The notes beneath the pieces were generated by a model that saw nothing but the letters and a program-made list of their open reading frames with translations, was not told where the DNA came from and searched no databases. Shown piece by piece: positions 35,563 through 45,238 of a stretch of 64,000 nucleotides of DNA (positions are counted from its first letter, which is position 1; each line of letters begins with the position of its first letter). The DNA is taken from assembly GCF_006459125.1 (NCBI RefSeq), contig NZ_CP041070.1, positions 2,790,001-2,854,000 on the forward strand, written 5' to 3'. The DNA is from Halarcobacter anaerophilus (GTDB lineage: Bacteria; Campylobacterota; Campylobacteria; Campylobacterales; Arcobacteraceae). Made by a program: the position numbers and the translations under genes.

Positions 35563-36764
35563 CAATATACCTTTAAATAATCATATAGTTTTATAACCTC
35601 AACATCATCTCTTTTATCTTTTATATATTTTTCTATCCTATATTGAGACCCGTAGCTTGATACAACGATAGAACTGTTTTTTTCTAACTCCTCTAAAAAT
35701 TCAGGAGGGTAAATATGAATTCCTCGCCAAGTTTTATTATATTTATTTTTATCACTATCAATGATTATAAAGTCTTTATCTCTTTTAAACAGTGAAGTTG
35801 TTTGATACAAAAACTCTAAATGCATCCCTGCTCCCCAAATTACATATCTTTTCTTTTCAAGTTTTATGATTTTATTTTCTACATCTTCTAAAGATTTATA
35901 CCAGTTAGACAAATATTTGTATAGATTGATTAATTCATTATCTGATTCGATATTGGCAAAATCTAATTTAAGCCCTTTTTGGGCCAAAACTCTGCAACCA
36001 TTATAATCTTTTTGTTCTTGCCATTCTACAATCTCCCAGCCACTTAATTGCAGAATATTTTTAAAACTATTTCTACTAAAATGGGTTAAATGTTGTACAC
36101 TAAAAAATCCATTAATATCATTTGTTAATCCATTTTCAATTATTGGCACTTCTATTAGTAACTTAGTATTTTCATTTGATAAATCATTCAATCTTATAAG
36201 CACTTCTTTTGGATTTGATAAATGTTCTAACACATGATACATTGTGATTAAATCTATATCTTCTTGATAATTTAAATCTTCAAAAGAGGAGCAAATAAAC
36301 TCTATGTTTTCATATTTTTCTTTTGCTAAATCAATAGAGGTTTTATCAATGTCTACACCCACTTTTGCCACATCAAGAGGTAAACATGATAAAAAGTTTC
36401 CACTTCCACAACCTATATCTAAAACTCTTACTTCTTTATTTAATAGCTTACGATTTTTTAACCAAGTAACTTGTTCATTTGGTCTTCCTTCTGAAGAACC
36501 ATAAGACATCCCTGCCTCTTCAAATAATATAGGAAAACCTTTTTTTGAATAACATGGATTCATAAATACAGCTAAACAGTTATCACATTGGACATTGTTT
36601 ATATCAACTTGTTTACTAATATTTGAATCTGAAAAAAATTGAAAATTTTCTATTTTAAAAAAGGATTTGTAAGTTTTATTTCCACAAATAGGACATTTTC
36701 TAACTTCTACCAACTCCTGATTATTGTTTTTAACACTATCTATTTTTTTCCACTCAATTCCCAT
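35562..36764 (-). CDS. Zinc-finger SAM methyltransferase, sugar C-methyltransferase-like
   Basis: 400 residues. The N-terminal zinc-binding segment has CPICG (about 24-28) and CDNC (about 59-62). A class I SAM domain follows with VLDIGCGSGNFL (about 113-124), then MYHVLEHLSNP. The C-terminal domain (about 290-400) contains YVIWGAGMHLEFL, similar to the domain found in TylC3-type 3-C-methyltransferases of deoxysugar pathways. ATG 36764 follows AGGTG. It lies between pseG and rfbF and could C-methylate a keto intermediate of the CDP-sugar, adding a second branch. O-methylation of another sugar is an alternative. Confidence 0.83.
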   Translation of the reverse strand: MGIEWKKIDSVKNNNQELVEVRKCPICGNKTYKSFFKIENFQFFSDSNISKQVDINNVQCDNCLAVFMNPCYSKKGFPILFEEAGMSYGSSEGRPNEQVTWLKNRKLLNKEVRVLDIGCGSGNFLSCLPLDVAKVGVDIDKTSIDLAKEKYENIEFICSSFEDLNYQEDIDLITMYHVLEHLSNPKEVLIRLNDLSNENTKLLIEVPIIENGLTNDINGFFSVQHLTHFSRNSFKNILQLSGWEIVEWQEQKDYNGCRVLAQKGLKLDFANIESDNELINLYKYLSNWYKSLEDVENKIIKLEKKRYVIWGAGMHLEFLYQTTSLFKRDKDFIIIDSDKNKYNKTWRGIHIYPPEFLEELEKNSSIVVSSYGSQYRIEKYIKDKRDDVEVIKLYDYLKVY

Positions 36765-37707
36765 TATTCACCTCTTTTATTAACTCAAATATTTTACACT
36801 TAAACCTTAACTGAAAAAACAATATAAATAATTTGTCTATATTAATGTTTTCCATATCATTTACAATAGCATAATTGTTATTTATAAAATAGTTATGTGT
36901 AGTAGAAATCTCTTTTTCATGTTGAATATAAATTGAAGGAATATTTTTGATTAGATACTCATAAGCAACACTACCAAATAAACTTATTGCAAAATCAATC
37001 TTATTTAAAAAAGATGACATATCTTTTACTTCATTATAAACTTTAATTTGATGCTTTGATGTTTCAACAAATTTATTTAATTGGTTTATATCTTTGTGCT
37101 TGTCTGATAATATCACACTTATCTCAAATTTTTTATCATTTTTATCAATTTGTTTTATTATTGGAAGAGTTAGGTTAAAGGTATCTGTTCCACCCATCAT
37201 TACTAAAATATTTGGTATATTGTTTTTCTTTTTTTCAAACTCTTTATAAAATTCAGGTCTTAGTATAACATACTCTAAACCTTTATAAACCTTACCTTTA
37301 TATAAAGATTCATCAATATTTGCATGGGGAGGATAAAAACATAAAGCACACTCTTTAGCATATTCACTTGGTTCATCAATTGCTATTGTTAATATATTTT
37401 TATTTTTCATATATGTAATTAAATCTATTGGAAAACCATCTCTAATATCTCCAATAAATAAATTAATTTTTTTTTGTTCAACTATATTTTTTATCCAATT
37501 AAAATAGTCAAACTCTTTTTCATTTGCAAGTAAGATATCAAATTTTTGTTCTATAAGTTTTTCTTTTGCAATACCATAATCTTTTATAGCAAAAAATACT
37601 TTATAGCCTTCATCTCTAAAATGATTGGCCAAGACTAAACACCTTGTAATATGTCCAAGTCCTATATCTTTTGAAGCATCGCAACGAATTAAAACTTTTT
37701 TTTGCAT
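36754..37707 (-). CDS. pseG: PseG-like UDP-sugar hydrolase (pseudaminic acid pathway)
   Basis: Removes UDP from UDP-2,4-diacetamido-2,4,6-trideoxy-beta-L-altrose, giving the free sugar for the condensation step. The 317-residue GT-B-like protein shows the PseG hallmark GLGHITRCLVLA (about 17-28, catalytic His21) and the C-terminal nucleotide-binding stretch NILVMMGGTD plus SLFGSVAYEYL (about 240-250). It shares one base with the stop of the pseI gene and overlaps the methyltransferase gene by 11 bases. In Campylobacter pseG is next to pseH; here pseH is not seen, so the 4-N-acyl group on its substrate may come from elsewhere or differ. Confidence 0.88.
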   Translation of the reverse strand: MQKKVLIRCDASKDIGLGHITRCLVLANHFRDEGYKVFFAIKDYGIAKEKLIEQKFDILLANEKEFDYFNWIKNIVEQKKINLFIGDIRDGFPIDLITYMKNKNILTIAIDEPSEYAKECALCFYPPHANIDESLYKGKVYKGLEYVILRPEFYKEFEKKKNNIPNILVMMGGTDTFNLTLPIIKQIDKNDKKFEISVILSDKHKDINQLNKFVETSKHQIKVYNEVKDMSSFLNKIDFAISLFGSVAYEYLIKNIPSIYIQHEKEISTTHNYFINNNYAIVNDMENINIDKLFILFFQLRFKCKIFELIKEVNNGN

Positions 37708-38567
37708 TAAAACTCTTCTCTTACCTCTTTAAAAGGTCTTAATCCATCACTTGGATCAGCCCTCCATAATCTATCAGCTTTTTCACTTGGAGCTGGTACT
37801 TTTCCCCCTGTTCCATCAGCTAAAAGTCCATTTTTAATACCTTCAATAGTCTCTTTCATTTGATTTGGCAACCAGCAGTGTCCTGATTTATATTCAGCAC
37901 CATTTTCATCCAAATCAAGATGAAACTCTATCATTGAAGCATCCCATTTATAAATTGCTCTAGTTATAACATCTTTTGATACACTGTGATCTGATAATCC
38001 AACATCTAAATTAAAATTATCTCTTAATGTTTTTATCGCTTTTAAATTTGCTTCATTCACAGGCGTTGGATAACCTGAAATTGCATGTAGTAATGTCAAT
38101 TTTGAATTAGAGTGCATCTTAAATACTTCTACTGCATGTTCAATCTCATCAAGTGTTGCCATCCCTGTTGATAAAACTAAATCTTTTTTTGTTTTTGCAC
38201 ACTCTATTATTAAATCATCCCACAATAACTCATAAGAAGCAATTTTGTAAAAATCAACATATGGTTCAAGCTCTTTTACAGCTTTTAAATAAAAAGGTGT
38301 GCAAGAAAACTTCATATTTAATTTATGAGTGTAAGAAGAGAGTTCAGGCAAAAAATCTACAGGAAGTTCCCACTGCTTTCTATCTCTATGAGTCTTACTT
38401 TTAGCCAGTATTTCAGGGGAAAACAACTTATCAATTTTAAAAAGTTGGAATTTCACTGCTTGACATCCAATTAAAGAAGAGACTTTTATAAACTCTTTGG
38501 CTCTATTCAAATCTTGGGAATGATTACTTGACACTTCTGCCACAAAGATAGGAAAGTTATTATTCAT
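37707..38567 (-). CDS. pseI: PseI/NeuB-family nonulosonate synthase lacking the SAF domain
   Basis: Condenses a 6-deoxy-hexosamine with phosphoenolpyruvate to a nine-carbon acid, in context pseudaminic acid. The TIM barrel is clear: FVAEVSSNHSQDLNRA (about 8-23), AVKFQLFK, FSCTPF, YKIASYEL, LSTGMATLDEIEHAVE, VGLSDHS and EFHLDLDENG. It ends at 286 residues, whereas PseI, LegI and NeuB are about 335-350, so the C-terminal antifreeze-like (SAF) domain is missing. The closing RADPSDGLRPFKEVR stretch shows a natural end and not a frameshift. AAGGA precedes ATG 38567. The missing domain contacts the active site of the partner subunit in NeuB, so this is a divergent subtype. Confidence 0.85.
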   Translation of the reverse strand: MNNNFPIFVAEVSSNHSQDLNRAKEFIKVSSLIGCQAVKFQLFKIDKLFSPEILAKSKTHRDRKQWELPVDFLPELSSYTHKLNMKFSCTPFYLKAVKELEPYVDFYKIASYELLWDDLIIECAKTKKDLVLSTGMATLDEIEHAVEVFKMHSNSKLTLLHAISGYPTPVNEANLKAIKTLRDNFNLDVGLSDHSVSKDVITRAIYKWDASMIEFHLDLDENGAEYKSGHCWLPNQMKETIEGIKNGLLADGTGGKVPAPSEKADRLWRADPSDGLRPFKEVREEF

Positions 38568-38614
38568 TTTTTTTCCTTAAACATAATCTAAATAATACTA
38601 TACTTTTCTTAAAA

Positions 38615-39301
38615 TTAGTTTATAGATTGATATATTACCTCTGCTCTTTTCCAATCTTCAAGGGTATCAATATCGTGAACCAAGTATCTTGGAAGAATTA
38701 TAGGAATAGAGTCTTTCCCAAAAGTTATCTCTTCTGATTCTATATTTAAATTTGTCCAATAAAACTGACCAGCATCTTGATAAGCTTCTTCTAAATCTTG
38801 ACTTCTTTTCATAAAGTTTTCTGGCCAAAACATCTCACATCTTCCATTTGGTGTAATTTTAAAAGTTCTTTGGATTGGGAAAGGCATTGAAGTACAAGAA
38901 AATGCATGTTTTGCTTTTGAGTTTTTTAGTTGGTCAAAACCTTCTATTAGATATTTTTCTTGTAAAAATGGAGCTGTTGCATAGATTGTACAACAAAATT
39001 CATAACATTCTCCTCTTTGTTTTAAAAAGTTTAAAGCATGTTCTATAACTTGACCTGTTCCCGTATAATCATCACTTAACTCTTTAGGTCTTAAAAAAGG
39101 AACTTCTGCACCGTATTTTTTAGCTGTTTTAGCTATCTCTTCATCATCTGTACTTACGATAATTTTATCAAAGAGTTCACTTCTTAAAGCAGCTTCAATA
39201 GAGTATGCAATAAGCGGTTTCCCATGAAAAAGTTTAATATTTTTTCTAGGAACTCTTTTGCTCCCGCCACGTGCCGGAATTATTGCTACACATTTAGTCA
39301 T
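38615..39301 (-). CDS. pseF: CMP-pseudaminic acid synthetase PseF
   Basis: Activates the nine-carbon acid with CTP to the CMP-sugar used by flagellin glycosyltransferases. The 228-residue protein has the CMP-sugar synthetase start VAIIPARGGSKRVPRKNIK (about 4-22), IIVSTDDEEIAK and the PseF-type features YATAPFLQ, QDAGQFYW and the C-terminal VHDIDTLEDWKRAE. Its ATG overlaps the pseC stop region by 8 bases. A 47-base gap separates it from pseI, the largest within this part of the operon, but no terminator is seen there. Length and motif order fit PseF better than NeuA or LegF. Confidence 0.92.
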   Translation of the reverse strand: MTKCVAIIPARGGSKRVPRKNIKLFHGKPLIAYSIEAALRSELFDKIIVSTDDEEIAKTAKKYGAEVPFLRPKELSDDYTGTGQVIEHALNFLKQRGECYEFCCTIYATAPFLQEKYLIEGFDQLKNSKAKHAFSCTSMPFPIQRTFKITPNGRCEMFWPENFMKRSQDLEEAYQDAGQFYWTNLNIESEEITFGKDSIPIILPRYLVHDIDTLEDWKRAEVIYQSIN

Positions 39302-40426
39302 TTAATACCTCAAATAAACTTTTTATAACATATTTTTGTTCTTTGTTTTTCAATCCGGGATACATAGGAATAGAAAAAACCTCTTTATAATATTTATCCG
39401 TATTTGGAGTATTTTCCTTTCTATAACCCAATTTTTTATAAAAAGGTTGTTTATTTATAGGAATATAATGTACTTGCAAACCTATACCTTTTTCTCTCAT
39501 TTTCATAAAAAACTCTTCTTTAGAAATTTTCAATTTATCAAATTTTACTTTTACTACATAAAGATGATATGAAGATTCTTCATCAAAAGGGTATAAAGCA
39601 GTTACAAGAGTGTTTGTCTCCTTAAAAGCTTTATCATACTCTTTTGCGATTTTTCTTCTTTTTTTTAAAAATTTATCTAATCTTTTTATCTGATTTAAGC
39701 CCAAAGCACAAGAAATATCGGTAAGTCTATAATTAAAACCTAACTCTCTCATTTCATATTCCCAAGGTTTCATTGAAGAGTCTTTTACCATGCCATGGTT
39801 TCTTAATAGTAATAATTTTTCATAAAGTTTTTTACTATTTGTAGTAATAGCTCCACCCTCACCTGTTGTTATATGTTTAACAGGATGAAAAGAAAAAGTC
39901 GAGATATTACTGTAAGTACAGCTACCTGCTTTGATTCCTTTAAAACTAGCTCCTAAAGAGTGTGCACAATCCTCAACTATTTTTATATCGTATTTCTCTT
40001 TTAATTTTTTCAATTTTTTTTGATCTACAGACTTACCTGAAAAGTGAACAGCATATATTGCTTCAATAGTAGGATCTTTTTTTAACTCTTTTTCACAAAG
40101 ATCTAAATCTATATTCCCGTCTTCACCGATATCTACAAAAATCGGTTTTGCACCTGCATAAAGTATTGAATTTGAAGTTGCCAAAAAAGAGTTTGGAGTA
40201 GTTAAAACTTTATCATTTTTATCTAAAAGTGCTAAAGAAGCCAAATGAAGTGCGGCTGTTCCGTTTGAAACTGCAACACAATATTTTGCACCCGTATATT
40301 CACACAGTTTATATTCAAACTCTTTTACTTTTGGTCCTGTTGTTAAAAAATCAGATTTTAAAGTTTTAATAACTGCTTTTATATCTTTTTTATTGATATT
40401 CTGTTTTCCGTAAGGAATAAAATCCA

Positions 40427-40427
<1 letters not shown>
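39294..40427 (-). CDS. pseC: PseC aminotransferase (UDP-4-amino-4,6-dideoxy-N-acetyl-altrosamine forming)
   Basis: PLP enzyme giving the 4-amino group in the second pseudaminic-acid step. The 377-residue DegT family protein has ISNG-like cofactor contacts (AVSNGTAALHLA, about 54-65), EDCAHSLGA, and the PLP-binding Lys in FHPVKHITTGEGGA (about residue 183). Then come RNHGMVKD and ELGFNYRLTDISCALG. This contrasts with the His found at the same place in the RfbH-like protein of the operon. ATG 40427 shares one base with the pseB stop. The motifs and its position directly after pseB make PseC certain enough. Confidence 0.94.
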
Positions 40428-41539
<1,112 letters not shown>

Positions 41540-41749
41540 ATGGCAGAAAATATTCCGGATAATATTATAAAAATACAAAAAAAGCTGGCAACTTTTGAAA
41601 AAGATTCCAGAAATTACAAAAAATATACTAAAATCCTTGCTAAACATATTAAAAGGTTTAATATGAAGAAAAGGGTAAATTCCCATATTAAAACTATTGA
41701 AAATATTGAAAAAATTCATAAAGAGAATGGTTCTGATAAAGATTCATAA
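41540..41749 (+). CDS. Small basic, Lys-rich hypothetical protein
   Basis: 69 residues, highly charged and predicted almost wholly helical, with many Lys (about one in five). It has no TM helix, signal peptide or recognisable domain. TAGG lies 5-6 bases before the ATG, and the gene runs with recA, 88 bases upstream of it. The overlapping minus-strand frame at 41474-41719 is Phe/Leu-rich with no ribosome site and looks like a shadow. I do not recognise the family. Composition like this occurs in small nucleic-acid-associated proteins, but nothing stronger can be said. Confidence 0.6.
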   Translation: MAENIPDNIIKIQKKLATFEKDSRNYKKYTKILAKHIKRFNMKKRVNSHIKTIENIEKIHKENGSDKDS

Positions 41750-41754
41750 AAAAC

Positions 41755-41771
41755 TATTGCAAATTGCAATA
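41755..41771. promoter_or_regulatory. Perfect inverted repeat upstream of recA
   Basis: TATTGCAA-A-TTGCAATA, 8-bp arms with a single-base centre, 67 bases before the recA ATG and 5 bases after the small gene. Such a short centre cannot form a good hairpin loop, so a protein-binding operator is more likely than a terminator. The binding factor is unknown; it is not a LexA box. Confidence 0.4.
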
Positions 41772-41837
41772 TAACTATTTACTTTAAAAAAAATTAGCTA
41801 AAATTCCAACATAATAAAAAAGACATTAGGAAAAAAG

Positions 41838-42869
41838 ATGGATGATAATCAAAAAAAATCATTAGAGTTAGCGATCAAGCAAATTGATAAAACTTTCGGT
41901 AAGGGTACTCTTATCAGACTTGGAGATAAAGAGGTTATTCCTACAGAATCCATATCAACAGGATCTTTGGGTCTTGATTTGGCTTTAGGTGTAGGAGGTC
42001 TGCCAAAAGGAAGAGTTATCGAAATCTACGGACCTGAAAGTTCAGGGAAAACTACTCTTACTCTTCATGCTATTGCAGAGTGTCAGAAAGCAGGCGGTGT
42101 TTGTGCTTTTATTGATGCTGAACATGCTTTAGATACTATATATGCAAGAAATCTAGGTGTTGATATTGATAATTTACTTGTATCTCAACCTGATTACGGA
42201 GAGCAGGCATTAGAAATTTTGGAAACCGTTATTAGAAGCGGTGCCGTTGATTTAGTTGTTATCGACTCGGTTGCAGCTTTAACTCCTAAAGTTGAAATTG
42301 ACGGAGATATGGATGATCAACAAGTGGGTGTGCAAGCAAGACTTATGAGTAAAGCTCTTAGAAAGATAACAGGTCTTTTAAATAAAATGAACTGTACCGT
42401 AATTTTCATCAACCAAATTAGAATGAAAATAGGTATGACAGGTTATGGAAGTCCTGAAACAACTACGGGAGGTAATGCACTTAAATTTTACTCTTCTGTT
42501 AGACTTGATATTAGAAGAATCGCAACTCTTAAACAAGGAGAAAACTCTATAGGAAACAGAGTAAAAGTTAAGGTCGTAAAAAACAAAGTTGCGCCTCCGT
42601 TTAAACAAGCTGAATTTGATATTATGTTTGGAGAAGGTATCTCTAAAACAGGAGAATTAATAGATTACGGAGTTAAACTTGATATTGTAGATAAAGCAGG
42701 TGCTTGGTTTAGTTACGGTGACAGTAAAATCGGTCAAGGTAAAGAAAATTCTAAAGTATTCTTAAAAGACAATCCTGAAATTGCAAAAGAGATAGAACAT
42801 AAAATATTAGTTGCAATGGGTATAGATGACGAATTAATTCAAGGTGAACCTGAACCTGACCAAGAGTAA
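41838..42869 (+). CDS. recA: RecA recombinase
   Basis: Strand-exchange ATPase for homologous recombination and repair. 343 residues with Walker [11 protein letters not shown] (about 65-74), the [14 protein letters not shown] block, Walker [11 protein letters not shown], the L1/L2 DNA loops including [14 protein letters not shown], and the invariant [10 protein letters not shown] and [14 protein letters not shown] segments. The tail is acidic (QGEPEPDQE), as usual. AGGA precedes the ATG. recA-eno and the following two small genes keep the order known in Campylobacter. A possible operator lies 67 bases upstream and a terminator just downstream. Confidence 0.99.
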   Translation: MDDNQKKSLELAIKQIDKTFGKGTLIRLGDKEVIPTESISTGSLGLDLALGVGGLPKGRVIEIYGPESSGKTTLTLHAIAECQKAGGVCAFIDAEHALDTIYARNLGVDIDNLLVSQPDYGEQALEILETVIRSGAVDLVVIDSVAALTPKVEIDGDMDDQQVGVQARLMSKALRKITGLLNKMNCTVIFINQIRMKIGMTGYGSPETTTGGNALKFYSSVRLDIRRIATLKQGENSIGNRVKVKVVKNKVAPPFKQAEFDIMFGEGISKTGELIDYGVKLDIVDKAGAWFSYGDSKIGQGKENSKVFLKDNPEIAKEIEHKILVAMGIDDELIQGEPEPDQE

Positions 42870-42872
42870 CAA

Positions 42873-42895
42873 AGAAGAGAGTCTTTCTCTCTTCT
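42873..42895 (+). terminator. Terminator after recA
   Basis: 9-bp perfect stem AGAAGAGAG / CTCTCTTCT with a 5-base loop, starting 4 bases after the recA stop. The downstream sequence is pyrimidine-rich, but a T-run comes only about 20 bases later, so efficiency is uncertain. Confidence 0.65.
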
Positions 42896-42983
42896 GCTTC
42901 ACACTCTTTCTTAAACTTTTTTTATATTTTTCCAAATTATTTCAAAAACTCTTGATAAAAGCAATTACCAATATTTTTTTATG

Positions 42984-42989
42984 TATAAT
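42984..42989 (+). promoter_or_regulatory. Candidate -10 box for eno
   Basis: TATAAT, 33 bases before the eno ATG, preceded by TATG and a run of seven T (about 42974-42980). The T-tract in place of a -35 box is the usual Campylobacterota sigma70 style. AGGAGA lies before the ATG. Confidence 0.55.
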
Positions 42990-43021
42990 AATAAGATTTA
43001 ATCAAAAATAGGAGACCTGAG

Positions 43022-44296
43022 ATGGTATTTATTGATAATATTTATGCGGATGAAGTTTTAGACTCAAGAGGTAATCCAACAGTTAGAGCAACTGTTATTT
43101 TAAGTGATGGTACAAAAGCAAGTGCTATAGTTCCAAGCGGAGCAAGTACCGGGAAAAGAGAAGCTTTAGAGTTAAGGGACGGTGATGATAGATTTTTAGG
43201 TAAAGGTGTTTTAAAAGCTGTTGAAAATGTGAATACGACTATTGCAGACGAGTTATTGGGACTAAGTCCTTATAATCAAGCTGAAATTGATGCAACAATG
43301 AAAGATATTGACGGTACGGACAACTACTCAAATCTTGGAGCAAATGCAGTTCTTGGTGTATCAATGGCAGTTGCACGAGCGGCAGCAGCTTCACTTGATA
43401 TTCCTTTATATAGATATCTAGGCGGTGCAAACTCTATGACAATGCCTGTTCCGATGTTTAATATTATCAATGGTGGAGAGCATGCAAATAACTCTGTTGA
43501 TTTTCAAGAGTATATGGTAATGCCCGTTGGATTTGACAACTTTAATGATGGATTAAGAGCTGTTTGCGAAATCTATCAAAATCTTAAAAAAATCATTGAC
43601 TCTATGGGTGAATCTACAGCTGTAGGTGATGAAGGTGGATTTGCTCCAAACCTAGGTTCAAATGAGGAACCTATTCAAGTTATTTTAGAAGCAGTTGAAA
43701 AAGCAGGATATAAAGCAGGTGAACAAATTTGTATTGCTCTAGATGTTGCAGCATCGGAACTTGTAGACCAAAACGGTAATTATGCCCTAAAAGGTGAAGG
43801 AAGAAGTTTAACTGCTGATGAGATGGTTTCTTATTATGAAGAGTTATGTAACAAATATCCTATTATCTCTATTGAAGACGGGTTAAGCGAAGATGACTGG
43901 GACGGATGGAAAATCATGACCGAAAGACTTGGTTCAAAAATCCAATTAGTCGGAGACGACCTTTATGTAACAAATGCAAATATTTTGGCTCAAGGTATCC
44001 AAAAAGGTATTGCAAACTCGATTTTAATTAAACCGAATCAAATAGGAAGTGTTAGTGAAACAATGCTTACAATCAGACTTGCACAAAGAAATAACTATAA
44101 CTGCGTAATGTCTCACAGATCAGGTGAATCTGAAGATTCATTTATTGCAGATTTTGCAGTTGCTTTAAATTGCGGTCAAATAAAAACAGGAAGTACGGCA
44201 AGAAGCGATAGAATCGCAAAATACAACAGACTTCTTGAAATTGGTGCAGAAATAGGTTATGCTGAATATTTAGGGAAACAACCTTTTTCTAAATAA
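43022..44296 (+). CDS. eno: Enolase
   Basis: Interconverts 2-phosphoglycerate and phosphoenolpyruvate in glycolysis and gluconeogenesis; it may also be part of an RNA degradosome. 424 residues with [12 protein letters not shown] (about 9-20), [16 protein letters not shown], the general acid Glu in [11 protein letters not shown] and metal ligands in [23 protein letters not shown], the catalytic Lys region [14 protein letters not shown] and [19 protein letters not shown] follow. AGGAGA lies 8 bases upstream of the ATG. The FtsB-like gene starts 3 bases after its stop, so the three downstream genes are probably co-transcribed. PEP produced here is the co-substrate of the PseI-like enzyme. Confidence 0.99.
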   Translation: MVFIDNIYADEVLDSRGNPTVRATVILSDGTKASAIVPSGASTGKREALELRDGDDRFLGKGVLKAVENVNTTIADELLGLSPYNQAEIDATMKDIDGTDNYSNLGANAVLGVSMAVARAAAASLDIPLYRYLGGANSMTMPVPMFNIINGGEHANNSVDFQEYMVMPVGFDNFNDGLRAVCEIYQNLKKIIDSMGESTAVGDEGGFAPNLGSNEEPIQVILEAVEKAGYKAGEQICIALDVAASELVDQNGNYALKGEGRSLTADEMVSYYEELCNKYPIISIEDGLSEDDWDGWKIMTERLGSKIQLVGDDLYVTNANILAQGIQKGIANSILIKPNQIGSVSETMLTIRLAQRNNYNCVMSHRSGESEDSFIADFAVALNCGQIKTGSTARSDRIAKYNRLLEIGAEIGYAEYLGKQPFSK

Positions 44297-44299
44297 TTT

Positions 44300-44542
44300 A
44301 TGAAAGAAAAAAAACATACGATTAAGAAATTTTCGTTAATAGCAATACTCTCCGTTGCTATTACGATTTTTCTTGGTTACCATGTTTCAAATATTCTTTT
44401 TGGAGATAACTCTTTAGAAGTTTACAACTCTTTAAAACATAAAAAAGAGTACCTTCAAGATGAAATAAAAAGATTGCAGAAAGATAATGCTTATCTACAA
44501 AAAGAGTATTTTGAACTTAAAAATTTGGAGCCTGAAGAATGA
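44300..44542 (+). CDS. FtsB/DivIC-like small septum protein
   Basis: 80 residues: a short basic cytoplasmic end, one TM helix (about 12-33) and a periplasmic coiled coil (about 40-75) with a leucine/isoleucine heptad pattern (YLQDEIKRLQKDNAYLQKEY). This is the layout of FtsB, FtsL and DivIC, which bridge the divisome to the peptidoglycan synthases. No enzymatic motif. It starts 3 bases after eno and overlaps the AMIN gene by 4 bases (ATGA). A protein of this type follows eno in Campylobacter as well. Assignment rests on architecture, so related coiled-coil membrane proteins are possible. Confidence 0.75.
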   Translation: MKEKKHTIKKFSLIAILSVAITIFLGYHVSNILFGDNSLEVYNSLKHKKEYLQDEIKRLQKDNAYLQKEYFELKNLEPEE

Positions 44543-45234
44543 AAACACTATTTTTTACGTTACTACTTATCTTAACAACAAGTGCAGTTGCAAGAGAAAA
44601 TCCTTTTGAAGCAACAAACGCTTATGAAGAAGAAAAAGCAAGAATAATTGAAATGAATGAAACTGAAGAGGATTATGCAGTAGAGTATCAACAAGAGCAG
44701 CAGTATGTAAACGAAATGTATGAAAAAATGAATAAACCTCAAAAAGAAGAACCTAAAAAGCCTAAAAAACCTGCTGTTACTGAAGAAAAAGTAAAAAAAA
44801 TGATACAAAAAGCTCAAAAAGAAGTTGAGAAAAAAGCAAAAGATATTGCACAAGAAGTTGTAAAAAAACAACCCAAAGAGGTTGAACAGGTTGTATATGT
44901 AAAACCAAGGTTAGACGTAGTAAACGAAAAAGAGCTTCTTCCTTTTGTTAAAGTTGAATATGACAATGACAAAATTGATATTATCTCTAAATATAAAGTT
45001 AGTAAAAAGATAACTCTTCCCGGTGAGAAAAAAATGGTTCTTGATTTTAACGCAAATGAAAACTTTTATACAGTAAGACAGAGTTTAGATTCTACAAATT
45101 TCCCTAAAGTTACCGTAGGGAATCATAAAAAAGATAAATTTTTTAGAGTAGTTGTAGAACTTGCAAGTACACCTGATGATTATGAAGTTACATATGATGA
45201 CCAAAAAGTTAGTATTGTAAAACTATATGAATAA
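44539..45234 (+). CDS. Periplasmic AMIN-domain protein
   Basis: 231 residues. There is a signal peptide (MKTLFFTLLLILTTSAVA, residues 1-18), a long charged and Lys/Glu/Gln/Pro-rich helical middle (about 30-130), and a C-terminal AMIN domain (about 140-231). The AMIN domain contains the beta-rich repeats KVEYDNDKIDI and FRVVVELAS. AMIN domains bind peptidoglycan or target proteins to septum and pole. The gene overlaps the FtsB-like gene by 4 bases, which supports a cell-division or envelope role. The homologue in Campylobacter (same position after eno) is a glycosylated periplasmic protein. It converges with the antiporter gene with a 4-base gap. Confidence 0.82.
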   Translation: MKTLFFTLLLILTTSAVARENPFEATNAYEEEKARIIEMNETEEDYAVEYQQEQQYVNEMYEKMNKPQKEEPKKPKKPAVTEEKVKKMIQKAQKEVEKKAKDIAQEVVKKQPKEVEQVVYVKPRLDVVNEKELLPFVKVEYDNDKIDIISKYKVSKKITLPGEKKMVLDFNANENFYTVRQSLDSTNFPKVTVGNHKKDKFFRVVVELASTPDDYEVTYDDQKVSIVKLYE

Positions 45235-45238
45235 ACCC

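Noticed and set aside
44572-44871. Minus-strand 99-residue Phe/Cys-rich frame
   Set aside because: Exact antisense of the Lys/Glu-rich middle of the AMIN protein; composition is a by-product.
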